Assembly (NCBI GenBank): GCA_900540275.1
Contig: UQFO01000014.1
Coordinates: 1-54,527, forward strand
Reading direction: 5' to 3'
From: an uncultured Oscillospiraceae bacterium
Lineage (GTDB): Bacteria; Bacillota; Clostridia; Oscillospirales; Acutalibacteraceae
Length of the DNA: 54,527 bases
In this document: one piece after another, positions 33,758 through 42,529 of the stretch
How positions within the stretch are numbered: position 1 is the first letter of the stretch
How the letters are laid out: every line of letters begins with the position of its first letter
The notes under the pieces: generated by a model
Seen by the model: the letters and a program-made list of their open reading frames with translations, nothing else
Told to the model about the DNA's origin: nothing
Database searches by the model: none
Translations under genes and position numbers: made by a program

Positions 33758-34312
33758 TTAAACGCGATTCTTCAAAACGGGAACATTGATACGGCCCATC
33801 AGCTTTTGCGCGCCAAACAGGAGCGCCGTATTCACAGGCAGGAGCGACAGGTAATTGACAATCCTCCACGGCAGAAGGACCTCAAGCGGCGTGCCGTACA
33901 TCCAGAACAGGCTCGCTGTCGTAATGATAAGGTCGCAGAAAACGGTTGTCACGGTGCAGGCAAAAATCGTGCGTTTTAGGCTTACCGGGCGCTTGTAAAG
34001 GATAAGGCCCATTAAAAAGCCTGAAAGCACCTTGCTTAAAATAATACCCGGGTTGATTGCGCCAATCGGTTTGATGATGAGTGTTACGATATCCCCCAAG
34101 CCGCCGAGTACGCCGCCCGCGATGGGGCCGAACAGCGCGGCTCCCAAAGAAACCGGCAGCGCCGCGAAGGAAATGCGGTAAACGCTTTCGATGTTGATTT
34201 CCAGGAAGCCGAGCACAACGCGCAGCGCAAGCAATATGCCGCAGAGCGCTACCATCTGCACGCTCCCGAATTCCCGGCAGGACGAACGGATTACATGTCT
34301 TTTTTCTTTCAT
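33758..34312 (-). CDS. folT: ECF transporter S component, folate type
   Basis: 184 residues from ATG 34312 (AAAGGAG upstream); a longer frame runs back into the riboswitch terminator. About five to six hydrophobic helices; motifs typical of FolT S components: AALPVSLGAALFGPIAGG, GGLGDIVTLIIKP and PGIILSKVLSGFLMG. The S component binds folate and works with the shared ECF energy module (EcfA1, A2, T), not encoded here. A tetrahydrofolate riboswitch precedes the gene, which supports folate as the substrate. Confidence 0.9.
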   Translation of the reverse strand: MKEKRHVIRSSCREFGSVQMVALCGILLALRVVLGFLEINIESVYRISFAALPVSLGAALFGPIAGGVLGGLGDIVTLIIKPIGAINPGIILSKVLSGFLMGLILYKRPVSLKRTIFACTVTTVFCDLIITTASLFWMYGTPLEVLLPWRIVNYLSLLPVNTALLFGAQKLMGRINVPVLKNRV

Positions 34313-34361
34313 TTTGCTGTTTGCTCCTTTCTTTTTTGTGCTGCAATAAGGAGTAACGCAA

Positions 34362-34404
34362 AATAAAAACGGAGCGGGAAAGGCATACGCCAAAGCTCCG
34401 CTCC
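34362..34404 (-). terminator. Riboswitch-controlled terminator of folT
   Basis: Minus strand GGAGCGG ... CCGCTCC followed by GTTTTTATTTT. A second hairpin, CGGCTG/CAGCCG at about 34415-34430, lies between it and the aptamer. Premature termination when folate is plentiful is the expected mechanism. Confidence 0.75.
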
Positions 34405-34445
34405 TAAAGCTCCGCGGCTGAAAACAGCCGTTTCATCCTTATGGT

Positions 34446-34561
34446 ACAGCGGGATGCGAATCCTGAACCGCAGGGACTAGGCCCGTTTCGTCCGTCTGAC
34501 AACTCCCCGTTCAGACGGCACTGTACACCATAATGGGTGCCACGCGCAGGATTCTACTCTG
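34446..34561 (-). promoter_or_regulatory. Tetrahydrofolate (THF) riboswitch
   Basis: On the minus strand the 5' part GAGTAGAATCCTGCGCGT and 3' part CAGGATTCGCATCCCGCT carry the conserved THF-aptamer features (GAGUAGA, GCGU, GCAUCCNGCU), with GAATCCTG pairing with CAGGATTC as the closing stem. The middle contains a further strong hairpin, GCCGTCTG / CAGACGG. It lies upstream of a folate S component, the commonest THF riboswitch target. Confidence 0.85.
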
Positions 34562-34597
34562 TAATAATTATTTTTTGTGCGGGAATGCACGTCTGTT

Positions 34598-34626
34598 ATT
34601 TTAACAGATGAAGGGTTGTTTGTCAA
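34598..34626 (-). promoter_or_regulatory. folT promoter
   Basis: Minus strand TTGACA (34621-34626), 17-base spacer, TAAAAT (34598-34603), about 35 bases before the THF aptamer. Confidence 0.85.
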
Positions 34627-34756
34627 TTGCACGCCGCTTCCTTTTGTCACAAAAAAGAAAAAATACATATAATAAAACAGATGCTGTTTTAAAGCCAATC
34701 TCTCCCCCGTCCGGTGATAAAGAATAGAAAATCAAAAAAAGTTTTTCGAAAAGGCA

Positions 34757-34785
34757 TTGACAAATAAAAAAAGGAGCGCTATACT
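34757..34785 (+). promoter_or_regulatory. trp operon promoter
   Basis: Consensus TTGACA, 17-base spacer, TATACT, directly before the T-box leader. Confidence 0.9.
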
Positions 34786-34794
34786 TACAACAAT

Positions 34795-35034
34795 TTCAAA
34801 GACAAAACCGCTGAACAAGAGTAGTAGGAAAAATACAGCGTTTCCAGAGAGCCGTTAGCTGGTGGGAATACGGCAGCAATGTTTTTTTTGAATGGACTTG
34901 TGAGGGCAGCCTGAAACCGTATTGCGGGAGTAGGCGCTGACGGGAATTCCTTCGCCGTTACCAGAAAGGAGCGTATGTCAGTACGTAAAGTGGGCGTTTT
35001 ACGCCAATTTGGGTGGTACCGCAGAAGTTTATAA
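34795..35034 (+). promoter_or_regulatory. T-box leader, tryptophan specifier
   Basis: Stem I elements are seen: GAGTAGTA near 34818, the distal AGAGAGCCG (34844-34852) and GGTGGGAATACGGC, then the specifier loop GAA-TGG-AC with codon UGG (Trp) at 34893-34895. GAGTAGGCGCTGACGG follows, and the T-box core AATTTGGGTGGTACCGC at 35006-35022. Uncharged tRNA-Trp would stabilise the antiterminator and switch on the trp genes. Confidence 0.93.
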
Positions 35035-35072
35035 AAGCTTTTGTCCCTTTTCGGGGACGAAAGCTTTTTTAT
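35035..35072 (+). terminator. T-box terminator
   Basis: AAAGCTTT..GTCCC pairs with GGGAC..AAAGCTTT, followed by TTTTATTTT. Confidence 0.88.
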
Positions 35073-35105
35073 TTTACCCAAAAACAAAAAGAAAGGGTGA
35101 TAACA

Positions 35106-36569
35106 ATGGTCACACCGGGCTTTGAGCAGGTAAAAGCGATTGCAAAGGATTACGACGTGATTCCCGTCTGCAAGGAAATTTACGCCGATTTATGCACGCC
35201 GATTACGCTGCTGCGCCGTATTTCACGCTATAAAAAGAATTTTTTCCTTCTGGAAAGCATAGAGGATTCCGACAAATGGGGGCGCTACTCCTTTTTGGGC
35301 TTTGACCCGAAGGCGCGCATTTACTGCAAAGGCCATGCTGTCACCATCGAAGGCGAGGGCGAACGCGTCATAAAAACGGACCATCCCTTTGAAGTGCTCA
35401 AAGAATATCTCTCACACTATAAAACACCGCGCTTTTCCGGAATCCCTCCGTTTACCGGCGGCCTTGTCGGATACTACGGCTACGGCATGATTGGTTACAG
35501 CGAACCGGTGCTGAAGCTCAAAAGCGGCGATATGAACGACTTTGATTTACTGCTTGCCGACAAGGTAATCGCCTATGACCACCTCAAACAGAAAATCACT
35601 ATCATCGTTAATATGAAAACGGACGATTTGACGGCGCAATATGAAAAGGCATTAAACGACATCCAGAACATCCTTGACCTGATTATGGACGCGGCGCCGC
35701 TCCCCCTGAGCGACTGCCCGCGCGGCGCGAAATTCACATGCAACGTCACAAAAGAGCGTTATTGTGAAATGGTAGAGCAGGCAAAACGCCATATCTACGA
35801 GGGAGACATTTTCCAAGCGGTCGTCTCCCGCCGGTTTGAAACGAAATACGATGGAAGCCTGCTGAACGCTTACCGCGTACTGCGCACGACGAACCCTTCC
35901 CCCTATATGGTGTATCTCTCCATAAACGGGAGCGAAATCATCAGCACCTCGCCAGAAACGCTCGTCCGTCTGCAAAACGGCAGGCTCACGACCTTCCCAA
36001 TCGCGGGCTCCCGCCCAAGGGGCAAAACGCCGCAGGAGGACAAAGAGCTGGAAACAGAGCTGCTGCAGGACGAAAAGGAACTGTCGGAGCACAACATGCT
36101 CGTCGATTTGGGGCGAAACGACGTCGGCAAAATTGCGCAAATAGGCACAGTCGAGGTCACGGAATACCAGAGGGTACACCGCTACTCGAAAATTATGCAT
36201 ATCTGCTCCGAGGTACAGGGCGACATCAAACAGGAATACGGCGCGTTCGACGCTATTTCCGCCCTTCTCCCCGCCGGAACGCTTTCCGGCGCGCCGAAAA
36301 TCAGGGCTTGCGAAATTATAGAGGAGCTGGAAAATACGCCGCGCGGCGTATACGGCGGGGCCATTGGTTATGTAGACTTCAACGGCAATATGGACGCCTG
36401 CATTGCCATCCGCATGGCGGTAAAAAACAAAGGCAGGGTAACGGTACAGGCCGGCGCGGGAATCGTCGCGGACAGCGTGCCGGAAACGGAATATATCGAA
36501 AGCCGCAACAAAGCGGCCGCGGTAATGGACGCGCTCGTCCACGCAAGCGACATCGACCGTCATAATTAA
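35106..36569 (+). CDS. trpE: Anthranilate synthase component I
   Basis: 487 residues from ATG 35106; the longer open frame would read through the T-box terminator. It makes anthranilate from chorismate with ammonia from TrpG. The N-terminal LLESIEDSDKWGRYSFLG holds the LLES-type tryptophan feedback site. The chorismate-binding core has GDIFQAVVSRRF, NPSPYMVYL, STSPETLV, IAGSRPRGKT, ELLQDEKELSEHNMLVDLGR and PAGTLSGAPK. First gene of the T-box-controlled trp operon. Confidence 0.96.
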   Translation: MVTPGFEQVKAIAKDYDVIPVCKEIYADLCTPITLLRRISRYKKNFFLLESIEDSDKWGRYSFLGFDPKARIYCKGHAVTIEGEGERVIKTDHPFEVLKEYLSHYKTPRFSGIPPFTGGLVGYYGYGMIGYSEPVLKLKSGDMNDFDLLLADKVIAYDHLKQKITIIVNMKTDDLTAQYEKALNDIQNILDLIMDAAPLPLSDCPRGAKFTCNVTKERYCEMVEQAKRHIYEGDIFQAVVSRRFETKYDGSLLNAYRVLRTTNPSPYMVYLSINGSEIISTSPETLVRLQNGRLTTFPIAGSRPRGKTPQEDKELETELLQDEKELSEHNMLVDLGRNDVGKIAQIGTVEVTEYQRVHRYSKIMHICSEVQGDIKQEYGAFDAISALLPAGTLSGAPKIRACEIIEELENTPRGVYGGAIGYVDFNGNMDACIAIRMAVKNKGRVTVQAGAGIVADSVPETEYIESRNKAAAVMDALVHASDIDRHN

Positions 36570-36583
36570 AAGGGGGAAGCAGC

Positions 36584-37153
36584 ATGGTTTTACTGATTGA
36601 CAATTACGACAGCTTTTCCTATAACCTTTACCAGCTGGCCGGGGAATTCCGGCGCGACATCCTGGTCAGGCGAAATGATGAAATTACAACCGATGAAATA
36701 GAAAAGCTGGCCCCCTCCCACATTCTCCTTTCCCCGGGGCCTGGCCATCCCAGGGACGCGGGCGTCTGTATCGGCGTGGTTCGGCGCTTTGCAGGGCAAA
36801 TCCCGATACTCGGCGTATGCCTGGGGCACCAGGCGGTCTGCCAGGCGTTCGGCGCGGTAATCGGCCACGCAAAGCAGCTGATGCACGGCAAGCAAAGCGA
36901 AATCACCCTTGACGCCTCCTGTCCTATTTTCAGCGGGCTTCCTCAAAACGCGAAGGTCGCGCGCTATCATTCGCTCATTGCGAAAAAGGAAACGCTGCCC
37001 GGCGTGCTTTCCATAACGGCACAGGACGCGGCTGGGGAAATTATGGCGGTTCGCCACCGCGGCTGCGACGTGTACGGGCTGCAGTTTCACCCGGAATCGA
37101 TTCTTACCCCGCAGGGCAAACAAATTATGCGGAATTTTCTTTCCATTAGATAA
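36584..37153 (+). CDS. trpG: Anthranilate synthase component II (glutamine amidotransferase)
   Basis: 189 residues, class I amidotransferase. Nucleophile Cys in LGVCLGHQAVCQAFG (about 79), oxyanion GPGHP, and His-Glu in YGLQFHPESILTPQG. It provides ammonia to TrpE. AGGGGGAAG precedes the ATG, 15 bases after trpE. In some Firmicutes this subunit also serves folate synthesis (PabA); that cannot be judged here. Confidence 0.96.
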   Translation: MVLLIDNYDSFSYNLYQLAGEFRRDILVRRNDEITTDEIEKLAPSHILLSPGPGHPRDAGVCIGVVRRFAGQIPILGVCLGHQAVCQAFGAVIGHAKQLMHGKQSEITLDASCPIFSGLPQNAKVARYHSLIAKKETLPGVLSITAQDAAGEIMAVRHRGCDVYGLQFHPESILTPQGKQIMRNFLSIR

Positions 37154-37194
37154 ATCCACAATATATGTAAGGCTTAGAAAGGGCTGAAGGTATT

Positions 37195-38223
37195 ATGATT
37201 AGAGAAGCAATCCACAAGGCTATGGACAATGAAAACCTTTCTTTTGATATGACGCGCGCCGTTATGGACGAAATCATGAGCGGCAAGGCGACCAACGCAC
37301 AGATTGCGTCGTTTTTGACGGCGCTGCGGATGAAGGGCGAAACGCCGACGGAAATTACAGCGTGCGCGGCGGCCATGCGCGAAAAGGGCGCAAAATTAAA
37401 CCATGACTTCAAGGTGGCGGAAATTGTCGGAACAGGCGGGGACGAGGCTTTCACGTTCAATATTTCGACCGTGTCGTGCTTTGTCATCGCGGCGGCGGGC
37501 GTCCCTGTAGCAAAACACGGCAACCGAAGCGTATCGAGCAAATGCGGCGCGGCGGACCTGCTCGAGGCGCTCGGCGTCCGGCTTAACATCACGCCTTCCC
37601 AAAACGAGGAGGTGCTGCGGCAGACGGGGCTTTGCTTCATGTTCGCGCAGGTATACCATTCCTCTATGAAATACGCGGCCCCTGTGCGCAGGGAACTCGG
37701 CACGCGCACCATCTTCAACGTGCTCGGCCCGCTTGCTAACCCCGCGGCGGCTGACGTCAACCTCATCGGCGTGTATGACGAAGACCTTGTTGAACCGATT
37801 GCGCAGGTGCTTTCAAACTTAGGCGTCAAGCGCGGCATGGTCGTCCATGGATTGGACGGACTTGATGAAATTTCCCTTACGGACAATACGCGCGTCTGTG
37901 AAATCAAAGACGGCGTATTGACGTCCTACACGCTCGACCCGCGCGGCTACGGCTTTTCGCTGTGCGCGCCCGCGGATTTGACCGGCGGGGACGCACAGGA
38001 AAACGCGGAAATCGCAAAACAAATCTTGTCCGGCGAGATAAGCCCGAAAGCCGATATTGTTTTACTCAATTCGGCAGTCGTCTTGTACCTCGCCGGAAAA
38101 GCACAGAGCATTGAAGAAGGCGTTTTGCTCGCAAGAAAAGCCCTGTACAGCGGCGCGGCGCTTGAAAAAATGCAGGAATTCATCGCGGCGACCAACCGGT
38201 TCCCGCAGGAACAAAGCGCCTGA
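37195..38223 (+). CDS. trpD: Anthranilate phosphoribosyltransferase
   Basis: 342 residues. Transfers phosphoribosyl from PRPP to anthranilate. Motifs: VGTGGDEAFTFNISTVS (PRPP loop), KHGNRSVSSKCGAADLLEALG, RRELGTRTIFNVLGPLANPA and GLDGLDEISLTD. Third gene of the trp operon, 41 bases after trpG with GAAGG upstream of the ATG. Confidence 0.96.
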   Translation: MIREAIHKAMDNENLSFDMTRAVMDEIMSGKATNAQIASFLTALRMKGETPTEITACAAAMREKGAKLNHDFKVAEIVGTGGDEAFTFNISTVSCFVIAAAGVPVAKHGNRSVSSKCGAADLLEALGVRLNITPSQNEEVLRQTGLCFMFAQVYHSSMKYAAPVRRELGTRTIFNVLGPLANPAAADVNLIGVYDEDLVEPIAQVLSNLGVKRGMVVHGLDGLDEISLTDNTRVCEIKDGVLTSYTLDPRGYGFSLCAPADLTGGDAQENAEIAKQILSGEISPKADIVLLNSAVVLYLAGKAQSIEEGVLLARKALYSGAALEKMQEFIAATNRFPQEQSA

Positions 38224-38238
38224 AAGGAGCAACGCTTT

Positions 38239-39027
38239 ATGATATTAGACACACTGGCACAAGGCGCAAGGCAGCGGGCCGCCTGTAAAAGGGACGCCGT
38301 TTCTTTGGACGAAATCAAAAGCATGGCGCTTGCGTTGCCGCGCGATACAGGCTTTCCCTTTGAAGCAGCGCTTCGCAAAAAAGGAATCTCCTACATTTGC
38401 GAAGTAAAAAAAGCGTCCCCCTCGAAGGGAATCATCGCAGAGGATTTCCCTTATCTTACGATTGCGAAGGAATATGAGCAGGCGGGAGCCGCCGCTATAT
38501 CCGTTTTGACAGAGCCGGAATACTTTCTCGGCAGCGACCAATATCTGAAGGAAATCGCGCAAAGCGTCTCCATTCCCATCCTGCGCAAGGATTTTACCGT
38601 CGACGAATACCAAATTTATGAGGCGAAAACGCTCGGCGCGTCCGCTGTTTTGCTGATTTGCTCCCTGCTTGATTACAAAACGCTCAATTATTTTCTTGAA
38701 ATATGCGGCTCGCTCGGGCTTTCGGCGCTCGTTGAAGCGCATACCACGGAAGAAGTTGGTATGGCAGTAAAGGCGGGCGCGCGTATAATAGGGGTCAACA
38801 ACCGGAATTTAAAAACCTTCGATGTAGATGTAAGCAATTGTAAAAAGCTCAGAAGCCTTGTGCCGGACAACATCCTGTTTGTCGCGGAAAGCGGCGTAAA
38901 GACGCATGGAGACATCGATTCCCTGCGCAAAACCGGCGCGGACGCCGTGCTCATCGGCGAAACGCTGATGAAAAGCGCAGATAAAAAAACGGCGCTCGAG
39001 ATGCTCAACGGAGGCGCTTTGACATGA
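38239..39027 (+). CDS. trpC: Indole-3-glycerol phosphate synthase
   Basis: 262 residues, TIM barrel. Motifs: EVKKASPSKGII, ISVLTEPEYFLGS, PILRKDFTVDEYQIYEA, IIGVNNRNLKTF and FVAESGVKT. Ring closure of the ribulose phosphate intermediate to indole glycerol phosphate. AAAGGAG precedes the ATG; the stop overlaps the trpF start (ATGA), so the two are coupled. Confidence 0.96.
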   Translation: MILDTLAQGARQRAACKRDAVSLDEIKSMALALPRDTGFPFEAALRKKGISYICEVKKASPSKGIIAEDFPYLTIAKEYEQAGAAAISVLTEPEYFLGSDQYLKEIAQSVSIPILRKDFTVDEYQIYEAKTLGASAVLLICSLLDYKTLNYFLEICGSLGLSALVEAHTTEEVGMAVKAGARIIGVNNRNLKTFDVDVSNCKKLRSLVPDNILFVAESGVKTHGDIDSLRKTGADAVLIGETLMKSADKKTALEMLNGGALT

Positions 39028-39647
39028 GTAAAATCAAAATCTGCGGATTAAGCCGGACGGATGATATCCTGTCTGCCAATGAATTTGTGCCCGATTACGC
39101 CGGCTTTGTATTCTCAAAAAGCAAACGTCAGGTTACAGCGGGGCAGGCGCGCCTGTTAAAAGAAAAACTAAGCCCTAAAATAAAGGCCGTGGGCGTATTT
39201 GTAAACGAGCCGGTTTCCTTTGTCGCCGGGCTTGTGCAAAAGGGTATCATCGATTTGGTACAGCTCCACGGCGACGAGGACGAGGCTTATATCCGGTTGT
39301 TAAAGCAGGAGGCGCCCTGCCCCGTCATCAAGGCGGTGCGCGTACAAAGCCGGGAGCAAATCAGCAGGGCACAGCGGCTGCCCTGCGATTATTTACTGCT
39401 TGACGCCTACAGCAAAAACGCCTACGGCGGCACGGGTGACAGCTTCCGGTGGGATATGATTCCAAAGGCTTTGAGCAAGCCGTTCTTTTTGGCGGGCGGC
39501 ATAAACGAAAGCAACATCAAACAGGCGGCACAGGAAGCCCGGCCGTACTGTATCGACGTTAGCTCCGGCGCGGAGACGGACGGGGTTAAGGATAAGGAAA
39601 AAATCAAGCGCATTATCAATATAGTCAGGGGTGTAGGAAATGTCTAA
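39024..39647 (+). CDS. trpF: Phosphoribosylanthranilate isomerase
   Basis: 207 residues, TIM barrel. Catalytic Cys in KIKICGLSRTDD; also AGFVFSKSKRQV, VQLHGDEDE, LLDAYSKNAYGGTGDSFRW, FLAGGINESNI and DVSSGAETDGVKD. It isomerises the Amadori substrate between TrpD and TrpC. It overlaps trpC by 4 bases and trpB by 8. Confidence 0.95.
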   Translation: MSKIKICGLSRTDDILSANEFVPDYAGFVFSKSKRQVTAGQARLLKEKLSPKIKAVGVFVNEPVSFVAGLVQKGIIDLVQLHGDEDEAYIRLLKQEAPCPVIKAVRVQSREQISRAQRLPCDYLLLDAYSKNAYGGTGDSFRWDMIPKALSKPFFLAGGINESNIKQAAQEARPYCIDVSSGAETDGVKDKEKIKRIINIVRGVGNV

Positions 39648-40824
39648 AGGAAGATTCGGCATACACGGCGGCCAGTTTGTACCGGAAACGCTGATGAACG
39701 CCGTAAACGAGCTGGAAAAAGCGTATGGGTTTTACAGCAAAGACCCGCAGTTTATCGCGGAGCTTGACGGTTTACTGCAAGCTTACGCGGGAAGGCCGTC
39801 GCTTTTATATTTCGCGGAGAAGATGACAAACGATTTGGGCGGCGCGAAGGTTTACCTCAAGCGTGAGGATTTAAACCACACCGGCTCCCATAAAATCAAC
39901 AATGTGCTCGGGCAGGCGCTGCTTGCCAAAAAAATGGGCAAAACACGCCTGATTGCTGAAACGGGGGCGGGCCAGCACGGCGTTGCGACCGCAACGGCAG
40001 CTGCGCTGATGGGTATGGAGTGCGAGGTGTTCATGGGTGAAGAGGATACCAGGCGCCAGGCCTTGAACGTCTACCGTATGAAACTGCTGGGCGCAAAGGT
40101 CCACCCCGTCACGAGCGGTACGAAAACGCTCAAGGATGCGGTCAACGAAACGCTGCGGGAATGGACCGGCCGCGTGAGCGACACGCATTATGTGCTCGGC
40201 TCGGTCATGGGGCCGCACCCCTTCCCCACCATCGTGCGCGATTTTCAGAGCGTAATCGGCAGGGAAATCAAAGCGCAGCTTATGGAAGCGGAAGGAAAGC
40301 TGCCCGACGCGGTGATTGCCTGCGTCGGCGGCGGAAGCAACGCAATGGGCGCGTTTTATGATTTTATAAACGAGCCGTCCGTGCGGCTGATTGGCTGCGA
40401 GGCGGCGGGGCTGGGCGCGGACAGCCCGCAAAACGCCGCGACGATAGCAAACGGAACGCCCGGCGTGTTCCACGGGATGAAATCGTATTTCTGCCAGGAC
40501 GAATACGGGCAGATTGCTCCTGTTTATTCCATTTCGGCAGGGCTCGATTACCCGGGCATCGGCCCGGAGCACGCGGACCTGCATGACAGAAACCGCGCGC
40601 AGTACGTCCCTGTCACGGACACACAGGCGGTCGAGGCGTTTGAATACCTCTCCCGCACGGAGGGCATTATCCCGGCAATCGAGAGCGCGCACGCCGTCGC
40701 ATACGCAAGGCGGCTTGCGCCCACGATGAATAAAAATGAGATTATCGTCGTCAATATATCAGGGCGCGGGGACAAGGACGTCGCGGCAATCGCGCGCTAC
40801 AGGGGGGAAGAAATTTATGAGTAA
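39640..40824 (+). CDS. trpB: Tryptophan synthase beta subunit
   Basis: 394 residues, TrpB1 type. The PLP lysine is in LNHTGSHKINNVLGQ, with GAGQHGVATATAAAL, the glycine loop CVGGGSNAMGAF and the C-terminal VVNISGRGDKD. Condenses indole with serine. It overlaps trpF by 8 bases and trpA by 8 (ATGAGTAA). Confidence 0.97.
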   Translation: MSKGRFGIHGGQFVPETLMNAVNELEKAYGFYSKDPQFIAELDGLLQAYAGRPSLLYFAEKMTNDLGGAKVYLKREDLNHTGSHKINNVLGQALLAKKMGKTRLIAETGAGQHGVATATAAALMGMECEVFMGEEDTRRQALNVYRMKLLGAKVHPVTSGTKTLKDAVNETLREWTGRVSDTHYVLGSVMGPHPFPTIVRDFQSVIGREIKAQLMEAEGKLPDAVIACVGGGSNAMGAFYDFINEPSVRLIGCEAAGLGADSPQNAATIANGTPGVFHGMKSYFCQDEYGQIAPVYSISAGLDYPGIGPEHADLHDRNRAQYVPVTDTQAVEAFEYLSRTEGIIPAIESAHAVAYARRLAPTMNKNEIIVVNISGRGDKDVAAIARYRGEEIYE

Positions 40825-41587
40825 TACGGCCAAGGCATTCCAAAACGGCAAGGCGTTTATCCCATTCGTTACGGCGGGAGACCCAGGCCTTGCAATTACA
40901 AAAGAGCTGGTTCTCGGTATGGCGGAAGCGGGCGCGGATTTGATTGAAATCGGCATCCCGTTTTCCGACCCCGTGGCGGAAGGGCCCGTTATCCAGGCGG
41001 CGGACGAGCGCGCGCTCAACGGCGGCGTTACGACGGACGCCATCTTTGAAATGGTTGAGGAAATACGCAGGGAATGCGCAATTCCGCTTGCGTTCATGAC
41101 CTACCTGAACCCCATTTACGTCTACGGCGTGAAACGGTTTTTACAGCGATGCAAGGCCTGCAAAATAGACGCGCTGATTGTGCCCGATTTGCCGTATGAG
41201 GAAAAGCAGGAGCTGCTGCCAGACTGCCTTGCAAACGGCGTCGATTTAATTTCCCTGATTGCGCCAACGTCGGAAGAGCGCGTCAAAACGATTGCGAAGG
41301 AAGCGCAGGGCTTTCTTTACTGCGTATCGAGCATGGGTGTAACGGGAGTTCGCAGCGAAATCAAGACGGATATTGGCGCAATGGTGTCCCATGTACGCGC
41401 GGTATCGGATATTCCCTGTGCGATAGGCTTTGGCATTTCCACGCCGCAGCAGGCAAAGGAGATGGCGCGTCACGCCGACGGCGTGATTGTCGGCAGCGCG
41501 ATTGTAAAGCTCTGCGGGCAGTACGGTACAAATTGCATCGGGCCGGTCATCGGCTTTGTCAGGGAAATGAAGCGGGCTATTTCATAA
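40817..41587 (+). CDS. trpA: Tryptophan synthase alpha subunit
   Basis: 256 residues from ATG 40817; the earlier frame lies inside trpB. Catalytic Glu and Asp in LIEIGIPFSDPVAEGPVIQ; also FMTYLNPIYVYG and LPYEEKQEL, with the phosphate loop GFGISTPQQ. It cleaves indole glycerol phosphate and channels indole to TrpB. Last gene of the operon, 25 bases before a strong terminator. Confidence 0.96.
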   Translation: MSNTAKAFQNGKAFIPFVTAGDPGLAITKELVLGMAEAGADLIEIGIPFSDPVAEGPVIQAADERALNGGVTTDAIFEMVEEIRRECAIPLAFMTYLNPIYVYGVKRFLQRCKACKIDALIVPDLPYEEKQELLPDCLANGVDLISLIAPTSEERVKTIAKEAQGFLYCVSSMGVTGVRSEIKTDIGAMVSHVRAVSDIPCAIGFGISTPQQAKEMARHADGVIVGSAIVKLCGQYGTNCIGPVIGFVREMKRAIS

Positions 41588-41612
41588 AAATAAATATACA
41601 GGCACATAAAAA

Positions 41613-41640
41613 ACGCCCGCTGCCATATGGCAGCGGGCGT
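41613..41640. terminator. Bidirectional terminator of the trp operon and cyclophilin gene
   Basis: A 28-base perfect palindrome (ACGCCCGCTGCC ... GGCAGCGGGCGT) flanked by A and T runs. Confidence 0.93.
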
Positions 41641-41669
41641 TTTTCCTATATGAATCAATCTGTTGCAGG

Positions 41670-42191
41670 TCAGTGCTTTTCAGGCTCGGGGTAATCGACG
41701 CCGAACGTCTCAACCGTTACCTTTTTCATGATTTGCCTGTCGAGCGGGCCGTCGTTCATATCGGTGTCGCATCCGGCAATCGTATCAACAGCGTCGAGCC
41801 CTTCCGTCACCTTGCCGAAGGCGCTGTAAGCCCCGTCGAGGTGCGGCGCGTCCTTATGCATGATAAAAAACTGGGAACCTGCGGAATCCGGCTGCATGCT
41901 GCGCGCCATCGACAAAACGCCGCGCGTATGCTTCAAGCTGTTTTCAAAGCCATTCTGGGCAAACTCGCCGCGTATGGAATAGCCCGGGCCGCCGCATCCG
42001 GTTCCATCCGGGCAGCCGCCCTGCAGCATAAAGCCATAAATGACCCTATGGAAGGTAAGCCCGTCGTAAAAGCCCTTTTTAATCAGGCTGATAAAATTGT
42101 TGACCGTGTTCGGGGCGACCTCCGGGTAAAGCTCCGCCTTGATGATATCGCCGTTCTCCATTTCAATCGTAACAACAGGGTTCTGGTTCAT
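41670..42191 (-). CDS. Cyclophilin-type peptidyl-prolyl cis-trans isomerase
   Basis: 173 residues without signal peptide, so cytoplasmic. Active-site motifs: FHRVIYGFMLQGGCPDGTG, GVLSMARSMQPDSAGSQFFI, GAYSAFGKVTEGLDAVD. Catalyses proline isomerisation in folding. AAAGGGAG precedes the ATG. A monocistronic gene convergent with trpA. Confidence 0.95.
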   Translation of the reverse strand: MNQNPVVTIEMENGDIIKAELYPEVAPNTVNNFISLIKKGFYDGLTFHRVIYGFMLQGGCPDGTGCGGPGYSIRGEFAQNGFENSLKHTRGVLSMARSMQPDSAGSQFFIMHKDAPHLDGAYSAFGKVTEGLDAVDTIAGCDTDMNDGPLDRQIMKKVTVETFGVDYPEPEKH

Positions 42192-42367
42192 ATGCTATCT
42201 CCCTTTCTTTCTAAAAACTGTTATCTATTGTACCGTACCCGGCCGCATTTATCAACCTGTTTTCTTTCGAGAGGCTCTGGTAACGTTGAGGTGTACAATA
42301 GATACTGGACAGCCGGTGGAATAAAAAGGGGAAGGATAGGTTCGCAAAAAGGTTTTTTCATGATATA

Positions 42368-42529
42368 CCGCCTTACGGCGAAATGATGGATTGCTTTGCA
42401 AAATGATGTGCCTTCGCTTCGCTGCGGCATGATGTGATGTTTGCCCCTATGTCCCGCAGGACACATCATTGCCGAAGGCAGCATCATCGCACGAAGTGCG
42501 GCATCATTGCCCGAATGGGCAAACATCAT
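42368..42529. repeat. Multi-hairpin palindromic repeat element
   Basis: A run of small stem-loops (CCGCC/GGCGG, TTGC/GCAA, TGCC../..GGCA, TGCCGAAGGCA, CGCACGAAGTGCG, TGCCCGAATGGGCA) separated by ATGATG on the left and CATCAT on the right. The left ATGATG-TTTGCCC is mirrored by GGGCAAA-CATCAT at the right end, so the whole is also a large imperfect palindrome. It lies in the 545-base gap 42192-42736, which has no gene. No transposase is present. It looks like a non-autonomous dispersed repeat. Confidence 0.75.

Noticed and set aside
34477..34698. 73-codon minus-strand frame over the folT leader
   Set aside because: It spans the promoter and the THF aptamer; the RNA structure explains the sequence better.
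35013..35105. N-terminal extension of trpE
   Set aside because: It would translate the T-box core and terminator; ATG 35106 follows the terminator and gives the normal TrpE N-terminus.
35652..36563. 303-codon minus-strand frame
   Set aside because: Antisense to trpE; Val/Arg/Phe-rich composition typical of shadow frames.
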